Of a stretch of DNA of 64,000 nt, positions 12,621 to 24,112 are shown piece after piece. This DNA is from Sindora glabra (Eukaryota > Streptophyta > Magnoliopsida > Fabales > Fabaceae), in NCBI GenBank assembly GCA_020226215.1, contig CM035235.1, forward strand, positions 1,005,151 through 1,069,150, in the 5' to 3' direction. The notes below the pieces were generated by a model. The model saw nothing but the letters and a program-made list of their open reading frames with translations, was not told where the DNA came from and searched no databases. How positions within the stretch are numbered: the first letter of the stretch is position 1; each line of letters starts with the position of its first letter. A program made the translations under genes and the position numbers.

Positions 12621-13377
12621 TTAATGTATAAGAAATTTTCTTTTTATTTTTTATATACTATTAGATAATTTATGCAATTAAATTTAACTTTTTCATAGTT
12701 TTATTAAATGAATCAATTTTGAAAATGTTATATACTATCTTATAACTTTAGTTGTATGTTGATAAATTAATTTTTTTTATATTGTTATATAGCATTATGG
12801 CACAATAATATTCAAATGTAATTTTTTCTCTTCCTTCTTTGGGATAGAATTATATATAGCTTTAATTAATTAGTACAAATAAATTTATAATTGTTTAATT
12901 ATCAAGAATGTTATTACTATTATAATTTTTTGAAATATGATGAATTACTTGATAATGTTTAATCTATATTTTGAAATGGTGCATAGATTTTGATTATTGT
13001 ATCAATCTTTACATCAGCAAAAATTTAATTTAATGTTATGAATTTTTGCTTATATTGTAATATGTGATACCTAAATTCAATAACTTATTTTAGTTAAAAA
13101 TCAACTAATGATCTTTAAAATTACTTTTACTTTATAAAAATGCATCACAAATATCAAAATTTACTTATATAGTTTAACTTGTAATAAGTTATATATTATT
13201 ATGTATATCTGCTTGTTAGAAAATATGCACGATAAGAAGGTAAAAATTTTATTAAGTCTTCTTATATATATTATTTTTATTTTGAAATACTTTTTTTAAT
13301 TAAACATATTTTCTCCTAACAATAATGCATTTGATATTAGCTTGTTTGTTCTTGGGCATAATATAAAACAACTTATA

Positions 13378-14313
13378 AGCTCTATTTAGCAATTAGTTAA
13401 TTATATTAGCAGTTAGTTAATTGAATTAGCTATTAACTAATAATTAATTATATTAACTAATTTGACCGACTGGTAATATTAATTATTTATATAAAAAAAT
13501 TTATAAAATTAACTATTTATTATTAACTGTTTATATCTAAAATTACATATAAAGGATATATGTATATTTTATGATTTATTTGAGTTTTTTTACATTATTA
13601 ATATTTTTATAATAATATATTACTTATTATATTAAATATTTTTTAAAAACCATATCATTATAATTTATTATCCATATTTTTTTAAAAAAATGAAAAATTA
13701 TAATTTTCTAGTTAAGAAATACTTGTAATATTTTGATAAATGCAATAACTATTAAAGTTTATTCTATAACTATTTTTAATATCAAATTTAAAATTCATAT
13801 GTTTATTATTAAAAATATTAATGAATTACATATTTTAAGTATAAAATATATCTATCACAAGTAATATCATCCCATTGTTTCTTTGTTTTCCCTTAATATG
13901 TATTGTTCTTCAATTCAAGAAATATCATTCGACAAAAAATTAACAATTTTTCAATATATCTTTATTATTTACTATAAAATAAAATATATATTCTCTCCCT
14001 TTTATGCAATTTGATTGAAAAGATAATTTTTATGTAAATATTTTAATATAATTTATTATACTTATTTAATTTTATTTAAAAAATAAATAAATATAATTTA
14101 GTATTTTTTATTAATGATGGAAATGTCAAAAATTTATAACTATGGACAAAAATATATTTTTATACTAAATATAAATTAGATGTTTTAAAAAGTTACTATT
14201 TTTAATTTTTTTCAAAATAACTATTTAAAGACAAATAAACTAACTAAAATAATTATTTTTTAAACACTCAAATCAATTAAAAGTTGATTAAAAAATTATT
14301 TGTCAAACATTCT
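13378..14313 (-). mobile_element. MITE of about 0.9 kb, hAT-like, copy 1 (partner 57498-58378)
   Basis: The left end AGCTCTATTTAGCAATTAGTT matches, inverted, the right end of the element at 57498-58378. The right end ATTTGTCAAACATTC is the reverse complement of that element's left end GTGTTTGACAAAT. The interior AATTAGCTATTAACTAATAATTAATTATATTAACTA corresponds to the partner on the opposite strand. The termini resemble the GGGTGTTTGGCAAATAGCT ends of plant hAT-type MITEs. It is A+T-rich, non-coding, and has no clear target duplication. Confidence 0.6.
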
Positions 14314-15794
14314 CATAATATTCTTGACATATGTGTTATGAATCTATTTTTTTTTATTTTTTTATGAGATGCCTTTTTATTAAGTAGTACAAACAAGTGT
14401 ATATTACTACCTTGAAAGTTTTTCAAATTGTTATAAGTCAACTTTAATACCCTTATTTAGATTTTGTTCAAATGATCTCTACAAATATATTTTGAAAAAG
14501 TCTTTTCTTAAATTAATTTGGTATAAATCTTAGTATTAATTTTCTTAAATTATGTAAATTGTTTGTCTGAGACATTAAAGTTAATTATATAGTTAATTTC
14601 TCTTAACTTGTTGATTTGTCTTATTTAGATTACATTGCTAATTTTAAATGATTTGAAAAATCATAAATTTACATACCATTGAGATATGTATGTAAAATTT
14701 AAATGATGATTTTTCTCAAACCAAGGTTTTTATAAGATATTTTAAAAGTCTATCACAATATGGGTATTCAATTTTATTTTTTTATAATATGCTTAGTTAG
14801 TACTAGTTTTATATTATATATTATACATATTGTCTTAATCGATAATTATAATATGCTTATTAATATACAAAGTGCATATGTTATACGTATTATTACACAA
14901 TTTGATAATTTTTATTTTATGTATCATTATCATATTTACTCTTGAATATATCGGTATATTATTATGTATTTAAATATGCAATTTATGATTTTTTTATGTA
15001 TCTTCATATTATGAAATGCAACAATTATTGCAATTATGAGGATCAAAGCTTGTTGCTAGTCATTAACTCTTAAGTTTGTATATGTGGTCTCTTATGGGCA
15101 CTATATTGCAATAATGAAATTTGCCTTGGTAAAAGTTAGATATTGGGCTTAGTATGTTTTTTGTATAATATATTATCAAGACTAAAACTTAATATTTATT
15201 ATTAATTCTTGATATACATGTTTGTTTATTAATTGATATTTTTTTTAAATTTTGAGACATTCTGATAATAGATTTATGGAGACTAAAATTTAGTATCAAT
15301 CATTAATTTTTAAGTCATATATTTGTCTCTTAATTAATATTGTTTTGAATTTTAGAAAAGTTTTAGTAAATAGATTTATAAATAATAGGACTAAGTATTA
15401 GAAATTAGCTCCAATATTTGTTATTTGTCTCTTAATTAATACTATTTTACATTTCTAACCTAATTGTAAGATCAAATTAGTATACACCCAAACAAATAAA
15501 ACATCTGGATTTTGGTATAAGATTGTAGTAATTTAAAAATCATAAAGTCAAATATTAAATAAAAAATTGCATAATCATCACGCTTGGTACATTGAAATAG
15601 AGTGCAGGACTATTGATTTTTGTAAGAGAATAAGATAATGTAATGATGTATTGATATATCATCAGATCTAATTACTTTTTTTAAAAAAGTAAAATTTAAT
15701 ATATTATATAATAATATATCAATAATTATATCTAATAATATATTGATACACTATTAAATTGTTTCCTTGATTTTTCGGGCAATAATTGAAAGTG

Positions 15795-15925
15795 CAAACC
15801 CAAATTAAGGAACTTTGTGAATTTGGCAAGTTAGGAATTGCATATTAAACTCCAAATCAAAAGTAGAAATCCAAATTAGGGAACTTTGTGAAGTGGCTAA
15901 GTTGGGAATGGCTTAATAAACTCGT
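15795..15925. repeat. Short tandem duplication next to the F-box fragment
   Basis: CCAAATTAAGGAACTTTGTG (about 15800) and CCAAATTAGGGAACTTTGTG (about 15870) start two copies of a roughly 70-base unit. Both continue through GGCAAGTTAGGAAT or GGCTAAGTTGGGAAT and TTAAACTC. The right unit overlaps the end of the F-box fragment, so the duplication copied its 3' end. Confidence 0.7.
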
Positions 15926-16085
15926 CTGGGAATAATTGGTTGAAACTTCTATCTTTCAAATCATAATACCCAATATCATGACTACCATAATTGTTACTAT
16001 ATAAGCTATCCAAACTATTGTGTGTGAAATAAATCCATTTCCTTTTACCATTTAGGAAAGTATCGGATGATGCCCCCAATGTGGA
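15897..16085 (-). pseudogene. F-box/DUF295 (SKIP23-like) C-terminal fragment
   Basis: The minus strand encodes about 60 open codons: GASSDTFLNGKRKWIYFT, then a Ser/Asn/Tyr-rich loop, GSHDIGYYDLKDRSFNQLF and KPFP. This fits the C-terminal beta-propeller end of plant DUF295 F-box proteins, whose pattern is SASDFPGLKxNCIYFTDD, then DIGxxxLEDGSxxxxxP and a Pro/Ile-rich end. No F-box or N-terminal part is visible nearby, so it is a fragment and not a gene. It lies inside the 8.4-kb LTR element, close to its right LTR, and may be a captured host gene piece. The family call rests on pattern recognition only. Confidence 0.5.
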
Positions 16086-16801
16086 AATTATGCCCCAAAA
16101 GTATTATTCGCTCTATTCCTTTATATTTATCATTTTTTTAGGGAGATTTTTGTTTCTTTTTATCCATTACTTTAAAATTCTAATAAAGTATTAAATATTC
16201 TTTTTCAAATCTATCCTTTTCTTTCATTAATAAATATTTTATTATTCTATATTATTAATCAATTTATATTTATTTTTTTATATTTTTCTCTCTATTTTAA
16301 CTATCTTAAATTTTATGTATAAAAGATAATTTTGTGAATTTTATTATAAATAAATAAATTTAATTATTTTCTTAATATGTATAAAATTGATTAACAGCTA
16401 TAAATAAATAAGAACAAGGAAATGCATGATTTTTCAAACTATTCACTATTAACCACCTGTTTTCAATTTATATATATCAAATCCACAGTTCAATTCAAGT
16501 CGAACAAGTCTCTCACCATTATGAAAGACATACTTGACTTTCGAGGTCTTACAATTATCAAGAACGAATTGGGAATTACAACCAGGGATTTTCAGTAAAG
16601 TTGTTATGGATGGATAATAATAATATAATTACCTCCATGATTCGATATTTTTAATTATTTAAATGTGAGTTGTATTTGAGGTAGCATCTCTTAAATAGTA
16701 GGTTTTTAAAATTATAACCATATATTTTGAATTTTATATTTAGTGTGAGAGTCATTTTTATATAAAATATTTTAAAATAAAACTTTTACTATTAATATTA
16801 C

Positions 16802-16812
16802 CTAAGTGAGAG
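16802..16812 (+). promoter_or_regulatory. Polypurine tract of the LTR element
   Basis: CTAAGTGAGAG followed by AATATTAAAATTTT resembles the plant copia junction AAGTGGGAGATTGTTAAA, where the 3' LTR begins. Confidence 0.5.
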
Positions 16813-17256
16813 AATATTAAAATTTTGTATGTGTACTACTATTAATCATAGATATTTTATTTTTGATAAAATTAATTAAAGAATGAATTAAAAGCCTTTT
16901 ATTTTTTAAAATCCAATTTATTAAAATAATTTATTACTTAAGTTTATAGAGATCAGATTATGAGTTAATATATTTAGTAATTAAAATATAGATTTATACC
17001 TTTATACTCATAATGGAAGGTCTTGATAGGATTTAATATATATTAGTTAAATCCCCTCTTTACTTTTGATATAATTCAATTATTAGCTTGTCTCGTTAAA
17101 AGACATACAGTCTATGAAAAGGAGAAGAAAATCTGAACATATAGTATTCATTTGAATACTATTATGTGCAGGAGAATTAAATCTACAATAAAAATATTAT
17201 TTTGCTTAATTTTCTATGTCCTAAAGTTCATATATGATTTTTAAATTTTCTTCACA
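16813..17256 (+). repeat. Right (3') LTR of the 8.4-kb element
   Basis: This aligns with 8831-9229, with insertions that make it longer. It ends with AAATTTTCTTCACA against AAATTTTCCCACA in the left copy. Confidence 0.6.
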
Positions 17257-17896
17257 TCCAAGCAATAAAATCATGGGGTTGGTTGTATTTTATCCTTAGA
17301 ACAGTGTAATGTTAAGACATTTGAGAAATTGAGAGATGATTTAAAAGGTTAGTTAGATGCTAAAATATAAGAAAAATGGAAATATGATGAATAATTTAAA
17401 AGAATGCTATATATTTTTGAAAATGTATATATTTTTATGTAAAATTTTACATCAATTGAATATTAGTCTTTATTAATGTTTTACATTGATTTATTAATTT
17501 TTTAAAATTTCACTGCAATTTAATACTATTTTTTTATTAGATTTCACATGAAGTTACCATTTTTCCTAAAAAATTTATCGATGCTTTATTTGAGTTTGAA
17601 TATAATCTCACCATTGTTTTATTTGAGTTTGAATATATCATCCCACTAGGCCATAATTTCGTGAAGGAGATATATTGCAATTTGTGTCTCTTGAGTAATG
17701 TGCTAATGTTCAACGATGGGTATGGATTTACTTCCTTCAACTATGCGGTGTTTTAACTAGAAAATGAGTTGGATGTACAAAGTTTCAGGAGGAGGTCTTG
17801 GAATTATGTCATATAAAAATTTAAAACATAACACAACAACATATAAACACTGTCACCCTTTCCGTCAAGACCAATGAAACATCTTTTGAATAAAAA
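17257..17896. other. Intergenic, no supported feature
   Basis: This is A+T-rich flank of the LTR element. A minus-strand open frame at 17537-17740 contains a duplicated YSNSNK motif but matches no family I know. Confidence 0.5.
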
Positions 17897-18163
17897 ATGT
17901 CATTAAATAATGTTAATTACACTCAATTTATTGTCACATAATTTCATACCGTAGTCAACTATTCGAGGTCATATTAAATGTACATTTAAACTTTAAATGT
18001 ACATTTAAACTAATTTTATTTATTCCACTCAATTTATTGTCATATTAAATAAATAATGTCATTAAATAATGTTAATTACACTCAATTATTGTCACATAAT
18101 TTCATACCGTAGTCGACTATTTGAGGTCATATTAAATGTACATTTAAACTAATTTTATTTATT
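17897..18163. repeat. Direct tandem duplication, period about 159 bp
   Basis: ATGTCATTAAATAATGTTAA starts at 17897 and again at 18056. Both copies continue through ACTCAAT(T)TATTGTCACATAATTTCATACCGTAGTCRACTATT, AGGTCATATTAAATG and TACATTTAAAC. The first copy has an extra internal duplication of TTTAAATGTACATTTAAAC. High identity suggests a fairly recent event. The CCGTAGTCGACTATT word resembles the palindromes seen near 53.2 and 58.8 kb. Confidence 0.85.
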
Positions 18164-18659
18164 CCCTAATCTCACATATCTAGAATTCACTAAGTGTGCA
18201 GTGATAGTTTGAATGTAAAATGCCTTATTACTATTCATATAATTATTCCTTGAAAAGGTTCCATTCATTTACTAACCTCATATTCAAATTTTACTGAGTG
18301 TGGAGTGAATAAAATTAAATGAAAGAAAAAGAGTGCAATAAATATTACTCCATATTGAAATAACTGAAGGAGTTAAGGAGAAAAGAAAAGCTTAAAGTGA
18401 AGCTGTTAAGCTCTGTGGTCGAACAATAAACATTGCCTTTATATTATTGTTTCCTTGCTCCAAATTAATGAGTTGCAATTTTCAGCAGCTAGGGTTTTAT
18501 ATTGGTAAGTCAAGAGGCTATGAATTGTGAAATAAATAATCAGATGATTCATTTAAATTGAAATATCTACATTATATATGCAAGTTCAAATTAATACTTT
18601 ATGTTGTGTCTGTTGAAAGTAGTTAAATTGATTTTAAAATTAAAAATCATATATATAAT
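18164..18659. other. Intergenic, no supported feature
   Basis: Mixed A+T-rich sequence. I see no coding or repeat structure that I can name. Confidence 0.45.
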
Positions 18660-19080
18660 AGAAGGTGGCGAAGCTTTAACAATGAAGCATTCAAATGCTT
18701 AACCTTGAAAGAGCCATCCTAACCACAATAGTTCACAACTCGGAAGCAGAAGGAATGCAAGTGGATATTAAAATGTGTGAAGAATAAAATATGAAACAAG
18801 TAGGATGTCCGGACAATAAAATCACAAAAGAAGACTATTATATTATTCTAATATTTACTGACTCACCTTTTGCCTATAAATAGGATCCATTGCTTTGAAA
18901 AATTCAATTCAATAGAGTGACTATTGCTATTAGATGGGATGCATTGTTTTGAAGAATTTAATTTAATAGAGTTTGTCCTTGAGATAGCAATATTTGCTCC
19001 ATAAGGCAAGTCGTGTGGGGATGCCTTTGTAATGTAATAAAGCAAAGGATTTTTAATGTAGTGTTTTAGTGAGTGAGATA
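18660..19080. other. LTR-like fragment with TATA box and 54-bp tandem duplication
   Basis: CACCTTTTGCCTATAAATAGG (18866-18884) is a strong plant TATA context of the kind found in copia and TRIM LTRs. Just downstream a 54-base unit is duplicated: GATCCATTGCTTTGAAAAATTC from 18884 and GATGCATTGTTTTGAAGAATTT from 18938. The paired end or primer site of an element was not found, so a solo LTR is only one reading. Confidence 0.35.
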
Positions 19081-20021
19081 AAAGAGGGTTTCATCCTATG
19101 TATGGAAAAACATTAAGTATTATGTAATAATATGTAAAAAAAAAATTATATTGTATTTATATTTTATAAGAATTATTGTGATTATAAAACAAGAAAATTT
19201 TCACCTATTATTTTCATATTATTAGCAAATATACTGGCTCCAATAATGTCTTCATGATCCTATTCTGTTACGGGACAGCAAAAATCTCCGTGTCCATTTT
19301 ACACGCAAAGAGTATGAGACAACCAGGCACATACTTTTGAAGTCACACGATAAATATATTGATCGGTAACCAATCCATATTATCGTAAAAACTTAAAGTA
19401 ATGAAGCTACAACACACAAATAACGAATGGCAATAGTAAATTTGGATCGAAGAAGAGAGCTCCAAGGCTCCTTTTTCCTTTCTTTGTATTTTAATTCATG
19501 GTAAATTCCATGATACAATTTGCTGTGGCTTATAGCCCTTCCTGATAATCCACTAGAAAAGAGCTGAGCCCTGAAAATAAAACACACGAATTGCCTAATT
19601 AAAATAACTTACAATAAAAGGAGTAAATAACCTTTACTGAATGACTTATATCAGAAGAATTGACTACAGAGGTAACCACGAGACTTTAGTTTATCCTATC
19701 TTTAGTCTTGATGGTGGATTCAGGTGGTGAGACACATTCTGCTCATCTCTAATAATGTTTTTAGTTCTTCCCACATAAAACCACAGTTAAAATAGAGGTA
19801 ATACTAAATTCAATTCTGAAAAGAATGGTTCAAGAATGTTACAGAACCAGTGTCTCATTAATCATGTGAGATATACGCTAGTCAAGTACATAGACCTCAA
19901 ATGTAAAATAAAACCAAATATCCATGATTTTAGATTCAATTAGATAAAATTGACTACAAGCGTAAATAAATTCAAATATTCACAAAATGGTTTAAACAAA
20001 ATATCCAAAATATCCTAAATA
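19081..20021 (-). other. Downstream region of RRM-1, possible 3' UTR with extra exon
   Basis: This region lies 3' of the RRM-1 stop on the minus strand and is less A+T-rich than its surroundings. A good minus-strand acceptor (GTGTTTTATTTTCAG, ending at 19572) precedes a 60-codon open stretch running to 19393, and a GTAAGT donor lies only about 40 bases before it. A 3' UTR intron or alternative last exon is possible. Transcript data are needed to decide. The open frame itself matches no family I know. Confidence 0.25.
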
Positions 20022-21921
20022 TCAAGGGGTACTCTCCTCTCCAGGTCGCTTAGCCGTTGCAGGTTCAACAAAAATCAGCCTTCCATCAACTATCTGTACC
20101 ATGCAATAAAAAACATTGATATATTCAAGGTCGCTTGGGAATGAATTTTGCAGTGGAACCAGATAAGATATGGTGAAAGAATGCTGGAGCAGAGAATGGT
20201 CCCTACCAATTCTTTGCCTTCTCATGAATCATACAGCCTGCATGATGGGATGCATGACAAGATGTGCAAGCTTGATGTATATATAAGTTCCACGATGATA
20301 TATAAGTAATGGTCTACCATAAATCATGTCACATCTTTACAGAACATCAATATGGATGATAAACTTAATTAAATTCTAGAATTTGGAGAGGAATTGAGAT
20401 AAGAAGCCGACTGATAGTGCCAGGCTTGAGCCAATTGTTTTACAAATTGGCTTAGCCATGCTCTTTATACAAGGAGTAAATAACATAAGTAGCTGAGGGG
20501 AAGCAACCCAGTTCAGGGCAAACCCAAGATTTATTGGGATATATATAGGAATTTACAGATTATCCATTGATGAAGCTAGTAGCAAGATTCCAAACTCAAA
20601 CCTTTCAAGTAAAGGTATTAAGTCCCACCCACTTAAGTCAACCTCTATTGACAACTATTTGGCTTGTGTCTCGTGTATTAAACAAATATATCTCCACACA
20701 ATCTCACAAAATTTAATTCAGGAAAATTCTGGAATATATGGTGCTATCCTGATGTATATAAATTCTAATATGAACTATAAACAATGTTCTACCAACAATC
20801 ATGTCATATATTCACAAAACATCTGCATGGATTATAACCTTAATTAAAGGGTAGTATATTTCATTCAAAAGCAAAAATGGAGAGAAAATCACAAATGTTC
20901 ATTAAAATCAGTATAAAAATCTCACTAGGGACATCTTCTTCCACATTCCTACCATGATACATGGTAAGATACATGACATTTTAGCAATACAACCAAGCTC
21001 TCACAAATTTTGATGAAAAACTGGTCAATTACTGATATGCTCTAAATTTTCCAGCATCTTTCACTACCAGAACCATCCTATTTCCTAGAAACAAGTATAG
21101 CATAAGTTAATTTAGTCTCCTAAAAATTTTAACTGTAGCAACCTTCTTTCTACGCACTTGTGCATGCATTAAGCAGTCTTAAAAGTAGGATTCCAATGAA
21201 GTCAAAGTGATTTGCTAATATATGAAGTAGCATGAGTTTTCATTTTCAGCGATCGTAAAACCTTATGTATGCATCATCAAACTAAGCCAACAAATTACAC
21301 CAACAATCTGGATTAGTTGCTACGGATTTCTTTACTAACACAGGTCACCATATAGGCATTTAAGCAAACACCCTCTATGCAAAACCACATGTATCAAACA
21401 TCAGACGGAGCTAACAACGACTGCACCAGCATGAGCAATAAAACAAATGAATTTCCCTGCTATCGTGATTGTAAACAGACATACAATTGAACTTATACTT
21501 AACAAACAAATAGATCAACGATATTACCCTGCCATTCATGGCTTTCAAAGCCTTCTCTGCTTCAACTTCTGACTTGTATGATACAAAACCAAAGCCTTTG
21601 GGTCTTCGAGTTTGTCGGTCCTTCACCAGACTGGCTACAGACCCGAAATTGAACCAGAAGGTCAGCAAGAAGTTGGAAAAAGACAATATTTGAGAACACA
21701 AATTATAAAAATAAAAAATAAAAAAAGTACCTTCTGCAACTATTCCGAATGGAGAAAACAACTCCTTTAGACGGTCATTTGTGGTGTACGATGATAATCC
21801 TGGGAAATGAAGCAGATATCAAGGTTAGGGCATTCGAGATTGTTATACTAGCGAAAGAGGAAGGAGAGAGAGAAAGAACCAAACTGCTGACGAAGAGTCG
21901 GGTGCCGATTCTTTGGGCCAT
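20022..21921 (-). CDS. Small single-RRM RNA-binding protein RRM-1 (94 aa, 4 exons)
   Basis: Exons on the minus strand are 21885-21921, 21731-21799, 21528-21634 and 20022-20093; all introns are GT-AG and the joined frame is open for 94 codons plus TGA. The protein starts MAQRIGTRLFVSRL, where LFVSRL is RNP2, followed by TNDRLKELFSPFG. RNP1 is KGFGFVSY, within DRQTRRPKGFGF. It goes on with AEKALKAMNGRIVDGRLIFVE and a short tail ending GEESTP. That is one complete RRM with almost no extra sequence, typical of small plant organelle or glycine-rich-type RNA-binding proteins without the glycine tail. The role is probably RNA binding in organelle or nuclear RNA processing; the target is unknown. The N-terminus is short, so import is uncertain. 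Intron 3 is long (about 1.4 kb). A broken copy lies at 25.8-26.6 kb and another at 49.1-49.7 kb. Confidence 0.88.
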
Positions 21922-22027
21922 CTCTCAACCGTCGTTTAGGGCCTTTCTGTTCTGTTCTTCAAGATTGGAAGTCGAAACATAACTGGCGCGCTGAAACAAA
22001 GGACCGAACTTATTTTCAGCTTATGCT

Positions 22028-22051
22028 CCTATATATATATATATATATATT
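22028..22051. repeat. (TA)n microsatellite
   Basis: A run of about eleven TA dinucleotides lies just upstream of RRM-1. Confidence 0.9.
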
Positions 22052-22744
22052 ATCACTGCATGCTTTTGCAATTTTAATAATTTGTTTGCATATTTTATAA
22101 AAAAGGTAAAAATTACTCATAAAAAACTAAAAGTTTTAGAATATTTGAATTTAGTTTCAATTTAGGAAATTATAATTTTTTGTATACCTATTGCACATAA
22201 ATTTTGAACAAAATTATAATTTTAAATACAAAAATATTACATACTCCAGAAATGAGATTCAAAATTAAATTTGGATATTTTATATCAATTGATTAAATTT
22301 TATAAATTTATCTTATTATCCTATATTAATTGACATTCAAAAATTAATTTTAAATTTTATTTTCAATGCATATAATATTACTCTTTGAATACGTAACAAA
22401 ATGTTATTCATATTTTTATAGCTTAAATGAAAATATCTCGCTTAACTTTTAAGAAAGTCATAGAATGTATTTTTTTATAACTTTATTTTATTTTAAAAAA
22501 ATCTAATTTGTACGAAATTATGTGTCAAATATGCAAAATTTTACAACGCTATTGTAAAAGTTCCCATACAGAATTTTAGGTCATGTTTAAAAAATATATC
22601 TTTCCTGCACTGTGTGAAACATTTCCTAAATTGTAATAATATTATTTTGGATATGTTTTGGGAAGAAATCTTTCTTAAAAACGAGAGATAGGTTTTTCCA
22701 CATAAGCTGGGCACTCAGGTATCTATAAATCCACCTCTTCTCAG
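22052..22744. other. A+T-rich spacer upstream of RRM-1
   Basis: I see no gene or element here. It separates RRM-1 from block A. Confidence 0.5.
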
Positions 22745-23048
22745 GTTATAATGGGATTAAACTTTTACAATCCACTGCAAAATGAAGGGTTGTGAATGAA
22801 ATGTGAGTTCAGAGATGTGCAAAGCCTACCTTCCTATACTCGATGGGATTAACTAATTTATGAGAAGTCCTCTGTGTAAAACATTACAAAAGGACAATAG
22901 GCCAAAGTTGAGCAGTCAACTCATTTTTCTACTTAAGAAATAATTTCAAAGAATTATTATTTATCAGAGATCCCATTCCAAAGGGATCTAAATGTATAAT
23001 CTCATACTCGATTCTCAGTATTATGATACTGAGGTAGACGAGGTTAAG

Positions 23049-23373
23049 GGTCTGTTTGAATACTGTTTTTAAAAATAATTTTTTATTTTTTTATTTTAAA
23101 AAATAGAAGAACATGTTTGGCAATCTATTTTCAGTATCTGTTTTTAAAAATTGTTCTAACTTAAAAATAAGAAATTAAAATAATTTTTAATTATTTTTTA
23201 AATTTATTTTCTTATTTTAAATATCAATTTTATAATTAAATAAAATATTTTCTTATTTGCAACATTAATTACCCTCTAATCTTAATTTTTCTTTAATTCA
23301 AAAATAATTTTTAAAAATGATTTTTGAAAACTGTTTTTAAAAACACAAAAACAAAACATATCCAAATATATCC
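23049..23373. mobile_element. hAT-like MITE of about 325 bp, present only in block A
   Basis: The element starts GGTCTGTTTGAATACTGTTT and ends CATATCCAAATATATCC, the reverse complement of GGATATATTTGGATATG, which gives imperfect terminal inverted repeats of the common plant GGTCTGTTTGGATAC type. In block B the flanks are continuous: GAGGTTAAGTTCTTCACGAA. Block A reads GAGGTTAAG, the element, then TAAGTTCCCACAAA. The duplicated target is at least TAAG and may be an 8-bp AGGTTAAG/ATCCTAAG with later changes. It is A+T-rich and non-coding. Confidence 0.75.
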
Positions 23374-23587
23374 TAAGTTCCCACAAACACATTTAGCACT
23401 ATTAAAATCCACCTTCAAGGCTTCCAACCCACATTTTAAAGAGAAATTTTATCTAGGTGCAAGTCTAACCCCATGCAGCTATACTATTTATCAAAATCGG
23501 GCTCCCTGATCAATGAAAAATCATGGTCCTCCAACCACAAAAATTCTTGATATTCTTTTTCTTGAAAGACAATGAAAAAATTGTTAG

Positions 23588-24112
23588 TTGAAAGTAAGAG
23601 TGTAAACAAATTGAACTATTTATAAATAATTTAAAATTAATTTATAAAAAATTTAATTCGAACTTGAATTTTAATAAGTTAAATCTAAACAAATCGATCT
23701 CTTTTATTAAACAAGTCCAACTTAAACTTTTTATTACTTAATTTAAATTATTCATGAACCTAAATTAATTTAATATAAAATGTATTTTTATTTTTTTATA
23801 TTATACATAATATAAATAAATAAAAACTCACTAAACTAGTATAAACTTGTATAAAATCATTTAGGTTTGTTTAAATTTATTTAAGATCAAATATAACTTA
23901 AGTTCAAGTTCAAGTTCAAATATTTAGACTTAATTAAAAATTTTAAAATAAAAAATTTAAAGCTTATCTAACTTTAAATAAATCCGATTGAGCTCATATT
24001 CAAATCAAATTCTAACTCGACTTTTTAAGAATCACTAAACTCAAATTCATTTAATATTATCAAACTTGAACTCAAACATATAAATGTTCCACTCAACTTG
24101 TTCACTACTCTA
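23588..24112. mobile_element. Dispersed non-autonomous element, copy 1 (partner 44078-44628)
   Basis: The left end GAGTGTAAACAAATTGAAC and the inverted right end AGAGTAGTGAACAAGTTGAG form imperfect terminal repeats. The interior is rich in words such as AACTCAAAC, TTTAAACTTG, AAGTTCAAGTTCAAGTTC. The same layout is seen at 44.08-44.63 kb. The termini recall plant hAT-like elements that start with GGGTGTAAACGAGTCGAG. Block B has no counterpart at this position. Confidence 0.55.

Larger units (their letters stand above)
8831..17256 (+). mobile_element. Decayed LTR retrotransposon without recognisable gag-pol (LARD-like)
   Basis: Two related sequences of about 400-445 bases bound this 8.4-kb stretch: 8831-9229 and 16813-17256. 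Both begin near TATGTGNRCTACTATTAA, share interior blocks (AAGTTCATATATGATTT among them), and end in CACA or TCACA. Directly after the left one is GTGATATCAAAGC, one or two changes from the plant initiator-tRNA primer site TGGTATCAGAGC. Just before the right one is AAGTGAGAGA, close to the copia polypurine tract AAGTGGGAGA. These place it as a Ty1/copia-like element on the plus strand. The interior (9.23-16.8 kb) shows no gag, protease, integrase or reverse transcriptase that I can recognise, so I infer a large non-coding derivative. It also hosts a MITE and an F-box fragment. No convincing target duplication is visible. Confidence 0.6.

Noticed and set aside
14760..14945. Open frame rich in Ile, Tyr and Phe
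   Set aside because: This is A+T-rich composition artefact within the LTR element, with no motif.
21749..21982. Plus-strand open frame
   Set aside because: It is antisense to RRM-1 exons 1 and 2, whose splice sites and RRM motifs are clear.
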